Shown here in pieces: positions 47,265 through 55,513 of a stretch of DNA of 64,000 nucleotides. The stretch lies in NCBI RefSeq assembly GCF_030131845.1, contig NZ_JASKYM010000002.1:320247-384246 (forward strand), in the 5' to 3' direction. Source of the DNA: Romboutsia sedimentorum (lineage in GTDB: Bacteria; Bacillota; Clostridia; Peptostreptococcales; Peptostreptococcaceae). Position 1 is the first letter of the stretch. Each line of letters begins with the position of its first letter. The position numbers and the translations under genes were made by a program. A model generated the notes under the pieces. The model was not told where the DNA came from. It made no database searches and saw only the letters and a program-made list of their open reading frames with translations.

Positions 47265-47956
47265 TTACATTAAGATTTGTAGGTTTTGAAAATTTAGTTA
47301 TATTTGATGAAAGATATGTAAACCTTATTGAAATTGCAGAAAAAGAATTATTTAAAAAGACTGTATATATAATAAATAAGTATAGTAAAAATATAGAGGA
47401 TGGTAACGATATAGTTTTATTAAGTAATGATAATAGGTTAGAGATATCTAAAAATATATTGGTGGTAAATGATTTTTACAATATTGATATAAATTCTAAT
47501 AAAATTTTAAAAGCATTATACAATGAGGTAGAAATACAGTATAATTATGAGTATGGAGAGGAAAATTTACTTAAAAATTTAGAAAATATATTTAGTAATT
47601 TACACCAAATTTTATGCTCTTATGATTTTGAAGTAGAATATAAGAGAGAATTAAAAGTTGCTGAGTTACTTAAATGTGTAGGGCTTAAGTTTAATGAGTA
47701 TTATTATGATAATCCACTTGATAACTTGATTTGTTTATTTGATTTAATATCATTGTTTAAATTATATAAAATAATAGTTTTGGTTAATATGAAGTTGTTT
47801 TTTAATGATGAAGAAATAGTTGAGATATATAAGTCAGCATTACATAGAAATATAAATCTATTAATTTTAGAGCATGGTCAAGAAAGTAAGCTGCTTGAGT
47901 ATGAAAGTAAGATCTATATAGATAATGATTTTGATGAATTTGTTTTAAAAAAATAA
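47261..47956 (+). CDS. csn2: Csn2 family adaptation protein
   Basis: A 231-residue protein in the position of csn2, which defines subtype II-A. It shows a beta-rich start (ITLRFVGFENLVIFDERYVNLIEI), a central helical part and the late IIVLVNMKLFFNDEEIVEIYKSALHRNINLLILEHG, matching the ring-forming Csn2 that binds DNA ends during spacer acquisition. The start is TTG, overlapping the cas2 stop by four bases. Confidence 0.88.
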   Translation: MITLRFVGFENLVIFDERYVNLIEIAEKELFKKTVYIINKYSKNIEDGNDIVLLSNDNRLEISKNILVVNDFYNIDINSNKILKALYNEVEIQYNYEYGEENLLKNLENIFSNLHQILCSYDFEVEYKRELKVAELLKCVGLKFNEYYYDNPLDNLICLFDLISLFKLYKIIVLVNMKLFFNDEEIVEIYKSALHRNINLLILEHGQESKLLEYESKIYIDNDFDEFVLKK

Positions 47957-48052
47957 AGGTACTATTTATTATAGCAGGCATTTGTTATGTGTCTTTTCTA
48001 TAAATCTAGTTTAGTTACGCTATAAAATATAATAATGTAGATTAAATTTGAG
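47957..48052 (+). promoter_or_regulatory. CRISPR leader
   Basis: A 96-bp AT-rich stretch between csn2 and the first repeat, ending AAATTTGAG. Type II-A leaders lie here and carry the pre-crRNA promoter and the Cas1-Cas2 integration signal. Perfect repeats on this side and degenerate ones at the far end confirm the polarity. Confidence 0.75.
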
Positions 48053-49276
48053 GTTTTAGAGTTATGTTATTTTAGATGGTATTAAAAGCTTTAAACTTAA
48101 TATAACTTATGAAAGTTTGTTTTAGAGTTATGTTATTTTAGATGGTATTAAAAGTTAAAGATAATGTGTTTTGCCCGGAATTATGTTTTAGAGTTATGTT
48201 ATTTTAGATGGTATTAAAAGCAATGTTGGACAGTAAATTAACATATCTTAGTTTTAGAGTTATGTTATTTTAGATGGTATTAAAAGCCTAAAACTATATT
48301 AGATCAATTTACATTTGTTTTAGAGTTATGTTATTTTAGATGGTATTAAAAGAGCTAGTTATAACTACAAGTCATCAAAAATGTTTTAGAGTTATGTTAT
48401 TTTAGATGGTATTAAAAGAAAAGAGTATGCTCAAAATGAAGAAAAAATGTTTTAGAGTTATGTTATTTTAGATGGTATTAAAAGTTTCAAGTTTCTAATA
48501 TCTGTAATCATATCGTTTTAGAGTTATGTTATTTTAGATGGTATTAAAAGAAGAGGTTGCTGATATAAAAAGACTAGCAAGTTTTAGAGTTATGTTATTT
48601 TAGATGGTATTAAAAGAACAACTTTTGGAAAAAGAACAATTGAAAAGTTTTAGAGTTATGTTATTTTAGATGGTATTAAAAGCTTATCTTTTTCGATAGT
48701 GATATCAAGCCCGTTTTAGAGTTATGTTATTTTAGATGGTATTAAAAGTGCAGCATAGTAGAATTGACTATGTTGATGGTTTTAGAGTTATGTTATTTTA
48801 GATGGTATTAAAAGCATATAGACCAAATAGATAGGATGACATATGTTTTAGAGTTATGTTATTTTAGATGGTATTAAAAGCAAATTGAAAATTGTAACCA
48901 CCTCCCTGTAGTTTTAGAGTTATGTTATTTTAGATGGTATTAAAAGAGAGGATTTTGCTGAAGAATTAGGCTTACAGTTTTAGAGTTATGTTATTTTAGA
49001 TGGTATTAAAAGAGCACTCATAAAGGAATGCTTTATGGCAACGTTTTAGAGTTATGTTATTTTAGACGGTATTAAAAGTTAATTCTTATAATTACTTTAA
49101 AAAGACTTGTTTTAGAGTTATGTTGTTTTAGATGGTATTAAAAGTAATAGTTGATAACAATGGCAACAAACAGGGTTTTAGAGTTATGTTATTTTGGATG
49201 GTATTAAAAATTAAGTCAAAATGCAGTAAAAATAGAAACAGTTTTAGAGTTATGTTATTTTAAATGGTATTGAGGG
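48053..49276 (+). CRISPR. Type II-A CRISPR array, 19 repeats, 18 spacers
   Basis: Repeats of 36 bp begin at 48053 and recur every 66 bp up to 49241, so all 18 spacers are exactly 30 bp. The repeat begins GTTTTAGAGTTATG and ends ATGGTATTAAAAG. Repeats 1-15 appear identical. Repeat 16 has GACGG for GATGG, repeat 17 has TGTTGTTTT, repeat 18 has TTTGGATGG and ends AAAAA, and repeat 19 loses its last part (AAATGGTATT then GAGGGCAG). Terminal decay marks the old end; newest spacers are next to csn2. Confidence 0.99.
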
Positions 49277-49357
49277 CAGTTGTAATAATTCTATTATTTT
49301 TAGGGGACACGTTGGGTCTAGTAAAACTCACCGAAGCTTAGCTACTGCTGATTTTAA
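49267..49357 (+). pseudogene. Fragment of a dnaC-like gene fused to the last CRISPR repeat
   Basis: Positions 49267-49302 are identical over 36 bp to 41445-41480 inside the dnaC-like gene upstream of cas9. The next 55 bp still align with 41481-41535 at lower identity (GGGGACACGTTGGGTC against GGGGCAGGTGGGTAG). It covers the Walker A region and is frameshifted. Confidence 0.88.
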
Positions 49358-49371
49358 AGAGGGGTATAGAT

Positions 49372-49479
49372 ATGGAATTTAAACCTTTAATAGGAATTTC
49401 TTATGAATTATTATTAGAAATAGCGTTAATAATTTTTATAGGTGTATCTGTATATAAGAAATTTAAGAATAAAAGTTAA
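49372..49479 (+). CDS. Small membrane peptide
   Basis: A 35-residue peptide (MEFKPLIGISYELL..., ending YKKFKNKS) with one hydrophobic helix (LLLEIALIIFIGVSVY) and a basic tail. AGAGGGG precedes the ATG and a strong terminator follows. Shape resembles small phage-type holin-like or toxin peptides, but nothing identifies it. Confidence 0.5.
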   Translation: MEFKPLIGISYELLLEIALIIFIGVSVYKKFKNKS

Positions 49480-49492
49480 ATATTTTTTAGAA

Positions 49493-49550
49493 TAAGAGGA
49501 TAAATCTAAATTTATTTTATGTGAATTTTAGATTTATCCTCTTTATTTTT
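49493..49550. terminator. Convergent terminator
   Basis: AAGAGGATAAATCTAAA and TTTAGATTTATCCTCTT form a 17-bp perfect stem around a 16-base loop, T-rich on the + strand, between the small peptide gene and the minus-strand yvrJ-like gene. Confidence 0.88.
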
Positions 49551-49556
49551 AGGTTT

Positions 49557-49703
49557 TTATTTCATACTTATTATATTCTTAGATAATTCATTAATACTAT
49601 CAGATAGAATTTGTAGTTTTCCTTCTATTCTAACCAGCAAATACATACTAAGAGCAATAGGGAATCCTACAGAAGCTATCAGAGTTTGAATTTCTGAATT
49701 CAT
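49557..49703 (-). CDS. YvrJ family protein
   Basis: A 48-residue protein: an N-terminal hydrophobic helix with the family motif VGFPIALSMYLLVRIEGKL (about residues 12-30), then an amphipathic helix. This matches YvrJ, a short membrane-associated family of unknown function. AAAGGACGTG precedes the ATG. It is the last of three minus-strand genes with DUF1659 and DUF2922, a set often found together in Firmicutes. Confidence 0.85.
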   Translation of the reverse strand: MNSEIQTLIASVGFPIALSMYLLVRIEGKLQILSDSINELSKNIISMK

Positions 49704-49738
49704 CGTATACACGTCCTTTCAATAAATTTAGATATTAT

Positions 49739-49782
49739 AAAAGCTATGCAAGAGATAAAAAATCTCATGCATAGCTTTTTTA
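49739..49782 (-). terminator. Terminator of the DUF1659-DUF2922 operon
   Basis: AAAAGCTATGCAaGAGAT / ATCTCaTGCATAGCTTTTTT stem; it ends the DUF2922 transcript and separates it from the yvrJ-like gene. Confidence 0.8.
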
Positions 49783-50013
49783 CTACCCTATAACTAAGTC
49801 ATAAGGAGTAGTGTCTGTAGCAACAACTTTAGCTTCAACAGCTGCTATTAAATCCATTCCATTTGGAGCAAATATATTTTTAGCAACTATTAAGTCCATA
49901 ACAGATTTTATCTCAGCTTCAGTTATATCATCTTTAGGATCTTCTACTGATAAAGATACTTTCTTATCTTCATGATTCTTAAAAGTCATAATTAATCTTT
50001 TAGCAATTTCCAT
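49783..50013 (-). CDS. DUF2922 domain protein
   Basis: A 76-residue protein matching DUF2922: KRLIMTFKNHEDKKVSLSVEDPKDDITEAEIKSVMDLIVAKNIF, with the final DLVI strand. Function unknown. AAAGGAGG precedes the ATG on the minus strand; it lies 39 bp after the DUF1659 gene, so they are probably co-transcribed. Confidence 0.88.
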   Translation of the reverse strand: MEIAKRLIMTFKNHEDKKVSLSVEDPKDDITEAEIKSVMDLIVAKNIFAPNGMDLIAAVEAKVVATDTTPYDLVIG

Positions 50014-50052
50014 TAAAAAAGTCCTCCTTTCATTGAGTTTTAATATGAAAAT

Positions 50053-50271
50053 CTAGGCACCCAGTATTGTGTTATCTATCTTCTGTATGTCTAGTAAGTT
50101 ATGTTCTTGTAGCGTTGCGATAGCTTCGGCTACGTCAAATGCATCTTGTAAAGAAGCATCGTGTTTCAAGTATGAATAAGATTTAGATCTAGTTTTAGAT
50201 TTACCATTTTCCATAGGTAACTCAAATCTTATTTTTAAGCTTGAAGGGTTCTTTATTTCAACAACTGCCAT
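50053..50271 (-). CDS. DUF1659 domain protein
   Basis: A 72-residue protein matching DUF1659 (KIRFELPMENGKSKTRSKSYSYLKHDASLQDAFDVAEAIATLQ). Function unknown, but the pairing with DUF2922 is conserved in Firmicutes. AAAGGAGGTCC precedes the ATG. Confidence 0.88.
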   Translation of the reverse strand: MAVVEIKNPSSLKIRFELPMENGKSKTRSKSYSYLKHDASLQDAFDVAEAIATLQEHNLLDIQKIDNTILGA

Positions 50272-50573
50272 ATGTAGGACCTCCTTTTTGATTTTTTAGA
50301 AGCTTACTTCTTGAGATAAGTATAGGTGGTTATAGTTTTAGGTGACATTAAAGAATTTTAGAAAAATATTTTAATTATAATGTGATTATATAGATTGAAA
50401 TCTTGTGAATTAAAGTTAGATTAATATATACAAGGAAGAGTATTTTAAAGAAGTTTATAAAATACTTAATAAACGTATAATTAATGGTATAATATTTTTA
50501 ATAATAGTAAAAGCAGGCATATTATAAAATGCATAAATATAAATTATAATATTGAGATAAAGGAGATATTTAA
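50272..50573. other. Intergenic region between divergent genes
   Basis: About 300 bp of AT-rich DNA between the DUF1659 operon and the AlbA-like gene. It must carry both promoters. I see no strong consensus pair, repeat or hairpin worth naming. Confidence 0.5.
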
Positions 50574-52286
50574 TTGAAAAGTATAAAAGAAATATTATCT
50601 ATACTAGAAAAGCTAGAACATGATATAGCAGATAAATTTGAAGATCAGGATTTAGATTTTAAAGAGTGGGTTTCTAGGCATGGAGATAAAAGAAAAAATG
50701 ATAAAGAGTCAATTGATATAATAGTTGAAAATTGCGTATCTATGGCAAATGGTGGAGGCGGAAGTCTTGTAGTTGGAGTTAGGGATAAGCTAAAAGGTAG
50801 AGAAAAAGCTATACTTGGAGTTCCAGTAGATATAGATCAGTTTGAAATAATGAAAAAGGTGTTTGATAGAACAGATCCACATATAACACCACAAGCAGAG
50901 ATTATAGATGTAGATTATGGAACAGGTAAAATACTAGTTGTAAATATACTTGCAGGAAATCCTCCATATACACAAACTGATGGTTCAGCAAAGATAAGGA
51001 TAGGTAAATCGTCAGAACCACTAACAGGATCTATAAGAGGTAATATACTTACTGAAACTGGAGACAGTGATTTTACAGCAGAGTTAACAAATGAGAACTA
51101 TAAAGATGTTATTTCTCCTAGTGCAATGGAAAAAATAAGAGAAATAATGGAAAAAGAAAGAGCAGCAGATGAATTGAAAGCCATGAGTGATGAAGATTTA
51201 TTAAACTCAATAGGTGCATTAAGAGAAAATAAACTTACTAAGGGGGCACTACTTTTAGTTGGTAAGGAACAATCTATACAAAAGTATATACCTTATTATA
51301 GTTGGGGATATAGAAAAATGTTAAGTGACACGGATTATAGTATAAAAGATGGAGCAAATACTGCTATATCTATTGGGTTATATGATATAGAAAGATATGT
51401 GGATGCTGACAATCCAATAACTACAATTGAGGTAGGATTTGTTCATCCAGAAATATATATGTATCCTAAGATAGCGCTTAGAGAAGCAATATTGAATGCA
51501 TTTTTACATAGAGATTTTAGAGTATCAGGTTCAACTTTAGTAAAACAGTATAAAAATAGAATAGAGATTACTAATCCAGGGAGCTTTATAGGTGGTATAA
51601 CACCAGATAATATCCTTCATCATCCATCAAAAACTAGAAATCCTCATTTAGCAGATTTAATGGATAAGCTAAAACTGGTTAATAGAAGTAATTTAGGTGT
51701 TCCTAGAATTTATAAAGCATTATTAATTGAAGGTAAAGAACCACCACAATATAGAGAAATAGGTAAGTCAATAGAATTAATTATAAATGCATCAAATATA
51801 TCAATAGAATTTATAAATCTTCTTAGTAAAATTATTAGAGATAGACATAATTTAGATGTAGACCATTTGATTATATTAAATTATTTAATTAAGCATAGAG
51901 AAATAGACTTATTTGAAGCTAGTAGAATAACTCAAAGAGGATCAGGCCAGGCTAGAGAAGTTCTTAGTTATATGGAAAACAATCTTAAAATAATAGAATC
52001 TAGTGGTGCTATAAGAAATAAAATATATATTATGTCTTCTAATGCATATGATATTTTAGGTGAAAGTACAGAGTATTATAGAGATAGGAGTTTAGATGAT
52101 GCTAGTATGAGATTAACAATAGTATCAACTTTGAAAAATAAAGAGAAACTTACAAATGCGGAGATAAGACAAATAACAGGATTAGATAGGAAAAGTGTTA
52201 TTAAGCTTATGAAAACATTAGAAGAGCAAGGTGTAAAACTAAAAAGTGCAGGAAGAGGTTCATATTATTACTTAGATAATAATTAA
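50574..52286 (+). CDS. AlbA/Schlafen-domain ATP-binding protein
   Basis: A 570-residue protein with an N-terminal AlbA_2 (Schlafen-like) domain: DLDFKEWVS..IVENCVSMANGGGGSLVVGVRD (about residues 25-72). A central GHKL-like ATPase region has REAILNAFLHRDFR (N-box type, about 306-319) and NLGVPRIYKALLIEG (about 377-391). C-terminal winged helices follow (LTNAEIRQITGLDRKSVIKLMKTLEEQG). Relatives are annotated as putative DNA-binding transcriptional regulators, and Schlafen-type genes often occur in defence contexts; both are possible. The start is TTG after AAAGGAGATATTTAA. Confidence 0.82.
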   Translation: MKSIKEILSILEKLEHDIADKFEDQDLDFKEWVSRHGDKRKNDKESIDIIVENCVSMANGGGGSLVVGVRDKLKGREKAILGVPVDIDQFEIMKKVFDRTDPHITPQAEIIDVDYGTGKILVVNILAGNPPYTQTDGSAKIRIGKSSEPLTGSIRGNILTETGDSDFTAELTNENYKDVISPSAMEKIREIMEKERAADELKAMSDEDLLNSIGALRENKLTKGALLLVGKEQSIQKYIPYYSWGYRKMLSDTDYSIKDGANTAISIGLYDIERYVDADNPITTIEVGFVHPEIYMYPKIALREAILNAFLHRDFRVSGSTLVKQYKNRIEITNPGSFIGGITPDNILHHPSKTRNPHLADLMDKLKLVNRSNLGVPRIYKALLIEGKEPPQYREIGKSIELIINASNISIEFINLLSKIIRDRHNLDVDHLIILNYLIKHREIDLFEASRITQRGSGQAREVLSYMENNLKIIESSGAIRNKIYIMSSNAYDILGESTEYYRDRSLDDASMRLTIVSTLKNKEKLTNAEIRQITGLDRKSVIKLMKTLEEQGVKLKSAGRGSYYYLDNN

Positions 52287-52325
52287 TGAATGATTAAATT
52301 AAATAAAAATAATATATAGAAAATT

Positions 52326-52370
52326 AAATGTCCCAATAAATGTCTCAAAAGGACATTTATTGGGACATTT
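52326..52370 (+). terminator. Very strong hairpin after the AlbA-like gene
   Basis: AAATGTCCCAATAAATGTC and GACATTTATTGGGACATTT form a perfect 19-bp stem with a 7-base loop. The tail is only moderately T-rich. The same words recur at 52491-52520 (GGGACATTTAATGAGACATTTAT), so this may also be a protein-binding site. The rest of 52287-52692 is AT-rich with nothing identified beyond a GTTGAAATAC direct repeat near 52418-52437. Confidence 0.7.
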
Positions 52371-52692
52371 ATTAAATACAATTCTTTAATTTTATGAACA
52401 ATAATAGATAAATATCGTTGAAATACGTTGAAATACTAAGATTCTATAAGTTTATAAATATTAAGACATTATTGTGAAAATAGTTCATAAATGGGACATT
52501 TAATGAGACATTTATAATATATGAACAGATTATATGAGTTCTTATTGATAAGTTTAAAGAAGCTTATTTAATAGTAAAATTTAGGATATATGTTGAAAAA
52601 AGTAGAAAGTTTATCCCTCATAGAGGCTGATATAGATGATAGAATATATATAAGTATTTTATTAGATGTATTGATTTTATGGGGGTGTTTTA

Positions 52693-52950
52693 ATGTTAGA
52701 TTATTTAACTAAGGATGATTTACCAGAATCACTTAAGGATATTGTTGATGCTATAGGTATGGATTGTGTTAAGGAGTTGATTAGGTTAGCTGGTGGAAGT
52801 AGTTTATATATTCCTAGTGAAAATAGTGTTATTAAACCTGTTAGGAATAAGATTATTAAAGAAAATTTTAATGGTAATTACAAAGAGCTATCAAGAAAGT
52901 TTGGTATAAGTGAAGTTCAAGTTAGAAATATTGTTAATTTGAATAGTTAA
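52693..52950 (+). CDS. Mor transcription activator family protein
   Basis: An 85-residue protein with an N-terminal helical part (YLTKDDLPESLKDIVDAIGMDCVKELIRLAGG) and a C-terminal helix-turn-helix (NYKELSRKFGISEVQVRNIV), the pattern of Mor/C-type regulators of phage middle and late genes. GGGGGTG precedes the ATG. The target is unknown; the lipoprotein gene follows 51 bp on. Confidence 0.8.
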   Translation: MLDYLTKDDLPESLKDIVDAIGMDCVKELIRLAGGSSLYIPSENSVIKPVRNKIIKENFNGNYKELSRKFGISEVQVRNIVNLNS

Positions 52951-53001
52951 TAAGGGGATAGAGATTAATTATTAACAAAGTTTATTTAGAGGGGTATATA
53001 T

Positions 53002-53655
53002 ATGTATAAAAAATTAAAGTTACTATTATTGACACTTATATCAATAATGATGTTAGTGGGGTGTCAGCAGACTCAAACTGAAAACAAAATAGAAACAAAA
53101 ACAGATATGCAGTCTAAAGATAGGATAAATATATCATATGAGAAACTATCAGAGAAGGAGAATAGTTTATTAAATGTAACTGGAAATAATGTAGTTAGAT
53201 ATAATATAAAAAATTTGCCAAAGGATAAAAAATATAAAATTGAGTTGTTTTATGAAGAATATAAAAAAGGAGAAAAAATAAGAGAAGACAGTATAACTGG
53301 TATATGCAATGACGACAAAAGTCCTAAAATCGAGAGTGAGTTTTTAACTCTTAATTATCAAGAAGATAAAATAAGATTTGTCTTTGGGGAAAATGAGGGA
53401 TATGCTAGTGGGGTTTATGAAATAAAGGATAAGTTTGAATATAGTGCACAAACATATTTATGCAATGATATCGATTTGGAATTAGGAAAAGAAACATATA
53501 TTTACCAAGCTTCTAAAGGTAAAATTCAAGGCAATCAAAATTATTTTGACCATATTAAACTAGGGGAGCCTATTGATAAAAAAAGCTTTGATAAAATAGT
53601 AAAAGATAGTGAAGGTGAAGTTTTAGTTAAACTTGTATACGAAGAAATAAAATAA
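53002..53655 (+). CDS. Putative lipoprotein
   Basis: A 217-residue protein with a lipoprotein signal (LLLLTLISIMMLVGC, cysteine at residue 21) and a hydrophilic Lys/Glu-rich body without recognised domains. It should be anchored outside the membrane. GAGGGG precedes the ATG. Lipoproteins on prophages sometimes exclude other phages, but nothing in the sequence shows that here. Confidence 0.75.
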   Translation: MYKKLKLLLLTLISIMMLVGCQQTQTENKIETKTDMQSKDRINISYEKLSEKENSLLNVTGNNVVRYNIKNLPKDKKYKIELFYEEYKKGEKIREDSITGICNDDKSPKIESEFLTLNYQEDKIRFVFGENEGYASGVYEIKDKFEYSAQTYLCNDIDLELGKETYIYQASKGKIQGNQNYFDHIKLGEPIDKKSFDKIVKDSEGEVLVKLVYEEIK

Positions 53656-53807
53656 TATTTAACGATTGTGAAGTGATATCATATGCAAGCAAATAAAGTT
53701 CTTCTTCAAAAGATATATATAAATAATAATGGAGTTTGATATATCCATTGTAGAGGGTATGAATATTAATGTTAGGGTATGGGATTAAAGAACATAAGGA
53801 ATATGTA

Positions 53808-54132
53808 AATTAGATATGGCAGGGCGGCGTATCCTGCATCTCTGGTTACTATCTATAAGATAGCGTATTGGGAGCCATTTCCAACTTCAAATCTAATTAA
53901 TATAAATGGTAGGTTATAGTAGTACGAATTCCAACTTGCTAGATAAGCTATTTAAATAATACTGTAGAAGTTTGGGTATGTCAAATTTGGTTTTAAAAGA
54001 ATAAGTATTTAAGGTAGATAGTTGAAGTATGAGCAAAAACCGCTCATATCTCAACTATCTTCATTTGTATTCTGGGGTCAAAAACTTTAGGGTCTAGTCT
54101 GACCTCACAGATTATGGCAAAGAGCGCCATAA
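53808..54132. ncRNA. Candidate structured non-coding RNA
   Basis: Non-coding stretch with nested inverted repeats. AATTAGAT (53808-53815) pairs with ATCTAATT (53891-53898); ATGGC (53816-53820) pairs with GCCAT (53874-53878); an inner hairpin is CTATCT/AGATAG (53850-53863). Downstream, 54016-54034 pairs with 54042-54060 over 19 positions (one mismatch, one G-U). TGGGGTC (54073-54079) pairs with GACCTCA (54101-54107), and TTATGGC (54112-54118) with GCCATAA (54126-54132). Local GC is above that of the surroundings. Strand and ends are undetermined. No protein frame is convincing. Confidence 0.5.
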
Positions 54133-54360
54133 ACAGTGATGCCAGACTTAAAACCTAGTGCGTTGGTTACTTGTAAGTTTTATAAAAATAATATATGTAA
54201 AGCAGAAGCTATTACTCTATATATTTAAATCTTAAATAATATTATATTAGCTTATATGTCTGGGACTACTGTTAATTGTAATGTATATATATTCAATTTA
54301 GTTATGTCTAAATAATACTTTTGTAATTACACTTATATATCTATACTAAGTTTTGATACT

Positions 54361-54770
54361 TATGGAGTTTGGCTGTCGCCACCGTGCTTTTCGTTACAAT
54401 CTTTTGAGTAAAAAGCACTCAAAAGGATTTTCACTACAATCACTAACTCAAAACCATCCTCTTTTAAAAATTATCTGTATTTTGTTAGCATTTAACTTTT
54501 AAATAGACTATCAGATATTCGAAAAGATTGGCCTACGGCCATGCCCCTTTGACTAATCCCAAAAGCACTCACACTACTCACTACTAACATACTTCGCAAA
54601 CATCATATTTCATATCAAGTCTGCTACGTATCTTATCCGCTCGTTTGTGTTCGTAGCTTTTGGGATAGCCATTCACTGCCCTGTCGCCCAATGCCCCTAG
54701 TTTTTTTCGTAAAAAGAAAAAATAGTAAAAAGAGTTTATTGAGTTGTTCCGTCTATTATTAGTATCAAAT
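54361..54770. repeat. Inverted-repeat-rich non-coding region next to the resolvase relic
   Basis: Compositionally distinct, locally C-rich DNA. CTTTTGAGT (54401-54409) faces ACTCAAAAG (54417-54425); GGCC-TAC-GGCC lies at 54530-54540; ATCCCAAAAGC (54556-54566) is perfectly inverted at 54656-54666. It may be a res site or plasmid-derived DNA associated with the broken resolvase that follows. The stretch 54133-54360 is AT-rich and holds nothing I can name. Confidence 0.45.
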
Positions 54771-54839
54771 ACAAATAGATCTGACTAAGTTTATAATTTC
54801 AAATTTAGATTATTGGTCAAGGGGGACAAATTTATTTAT

Positions 54840-55290
54840 TATTAAGATTTATAGATTTGTAGGCTTATATCGTGAATTGATGAGTTTGGTTTTTGGATTA
54901 ATTTGACTGGAATGATTAAGATATTAAAAGAATTTAAAGTTGATTTAGTAAGCATAACAGAAATGTTTGCTATCTTCGACTGCACAAGGAATGTTATTTT
55001 TACAAATGCTAGGATCTTTCTCTGAATTTGAAAGGCAATTGATAGTGGAGAGAACAAAGTCAGGTCGACTTGCTAAAGGTGAAAAGAAATTATATCCTGG
55101 TGGCAAAATTGCTTTTGGTTATAATTTAGTTGATGAACACTTAGCGATCAATTGTGAAGAAGCAGAAATAGTTAAAGATATTTTTAAAATGAGATGCAAA
55201 GGAACAACTTATACTAAGATAGCTGAGAAGCACTCTATGAGTAAACAAAGAGTATCTTATATGAGGGTAAAGTTGAAAAAAATAAAATAA
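54840..55290 (+). pseudogene. Serine resolvase/invertase, degraded
   Basis: Two frames together give MIKILKEFKVDLVSITEMF (to about 54972) and then STAQGMLFLQMLGSFSEFERQLIVERTKSG onward, the middle and end of a small serine recombinase (DTSTAQG..FERxLIVERT signature). A frameshift lies near 54970 and the catalytic N-terminus is missing or decayed upstream of 54840. The C-terminal helix-turn-helix end (YTKIAEKHSMSKQRVSYM) is intact. It is a relic of a second mobile element or plasmid inside the main element. Confidence 0.85.
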
Positions 55291-55513
55291 GCTTTGATAT
55301 TCCAAGTATAGTTACATATTATACTTTTATCAAAGCTAATAAAATAGAAAGTTAGATTATTTTTAAACTTAGAGAACGTGAATCATTCTCTAAGTTTAAC
55401 CTTGAAAATTGAAAGGGTCAATAAAATGTAAAGAATACATAGATAGTTTAAAAGTTTCAATACCAAATGATAAAAAACCTTAAAATTGTACTTTAAGTAC
55501 TAGTTATGTATTT

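Noticed and set aside
48053-49276. Array transcribed from the minus strand.
   Set aside because: Repeat decay at the 49276 end, csn2 and leader at the other end, and the complementarity of the minus-strand tracrRNA all require + strand pre-crRNA.
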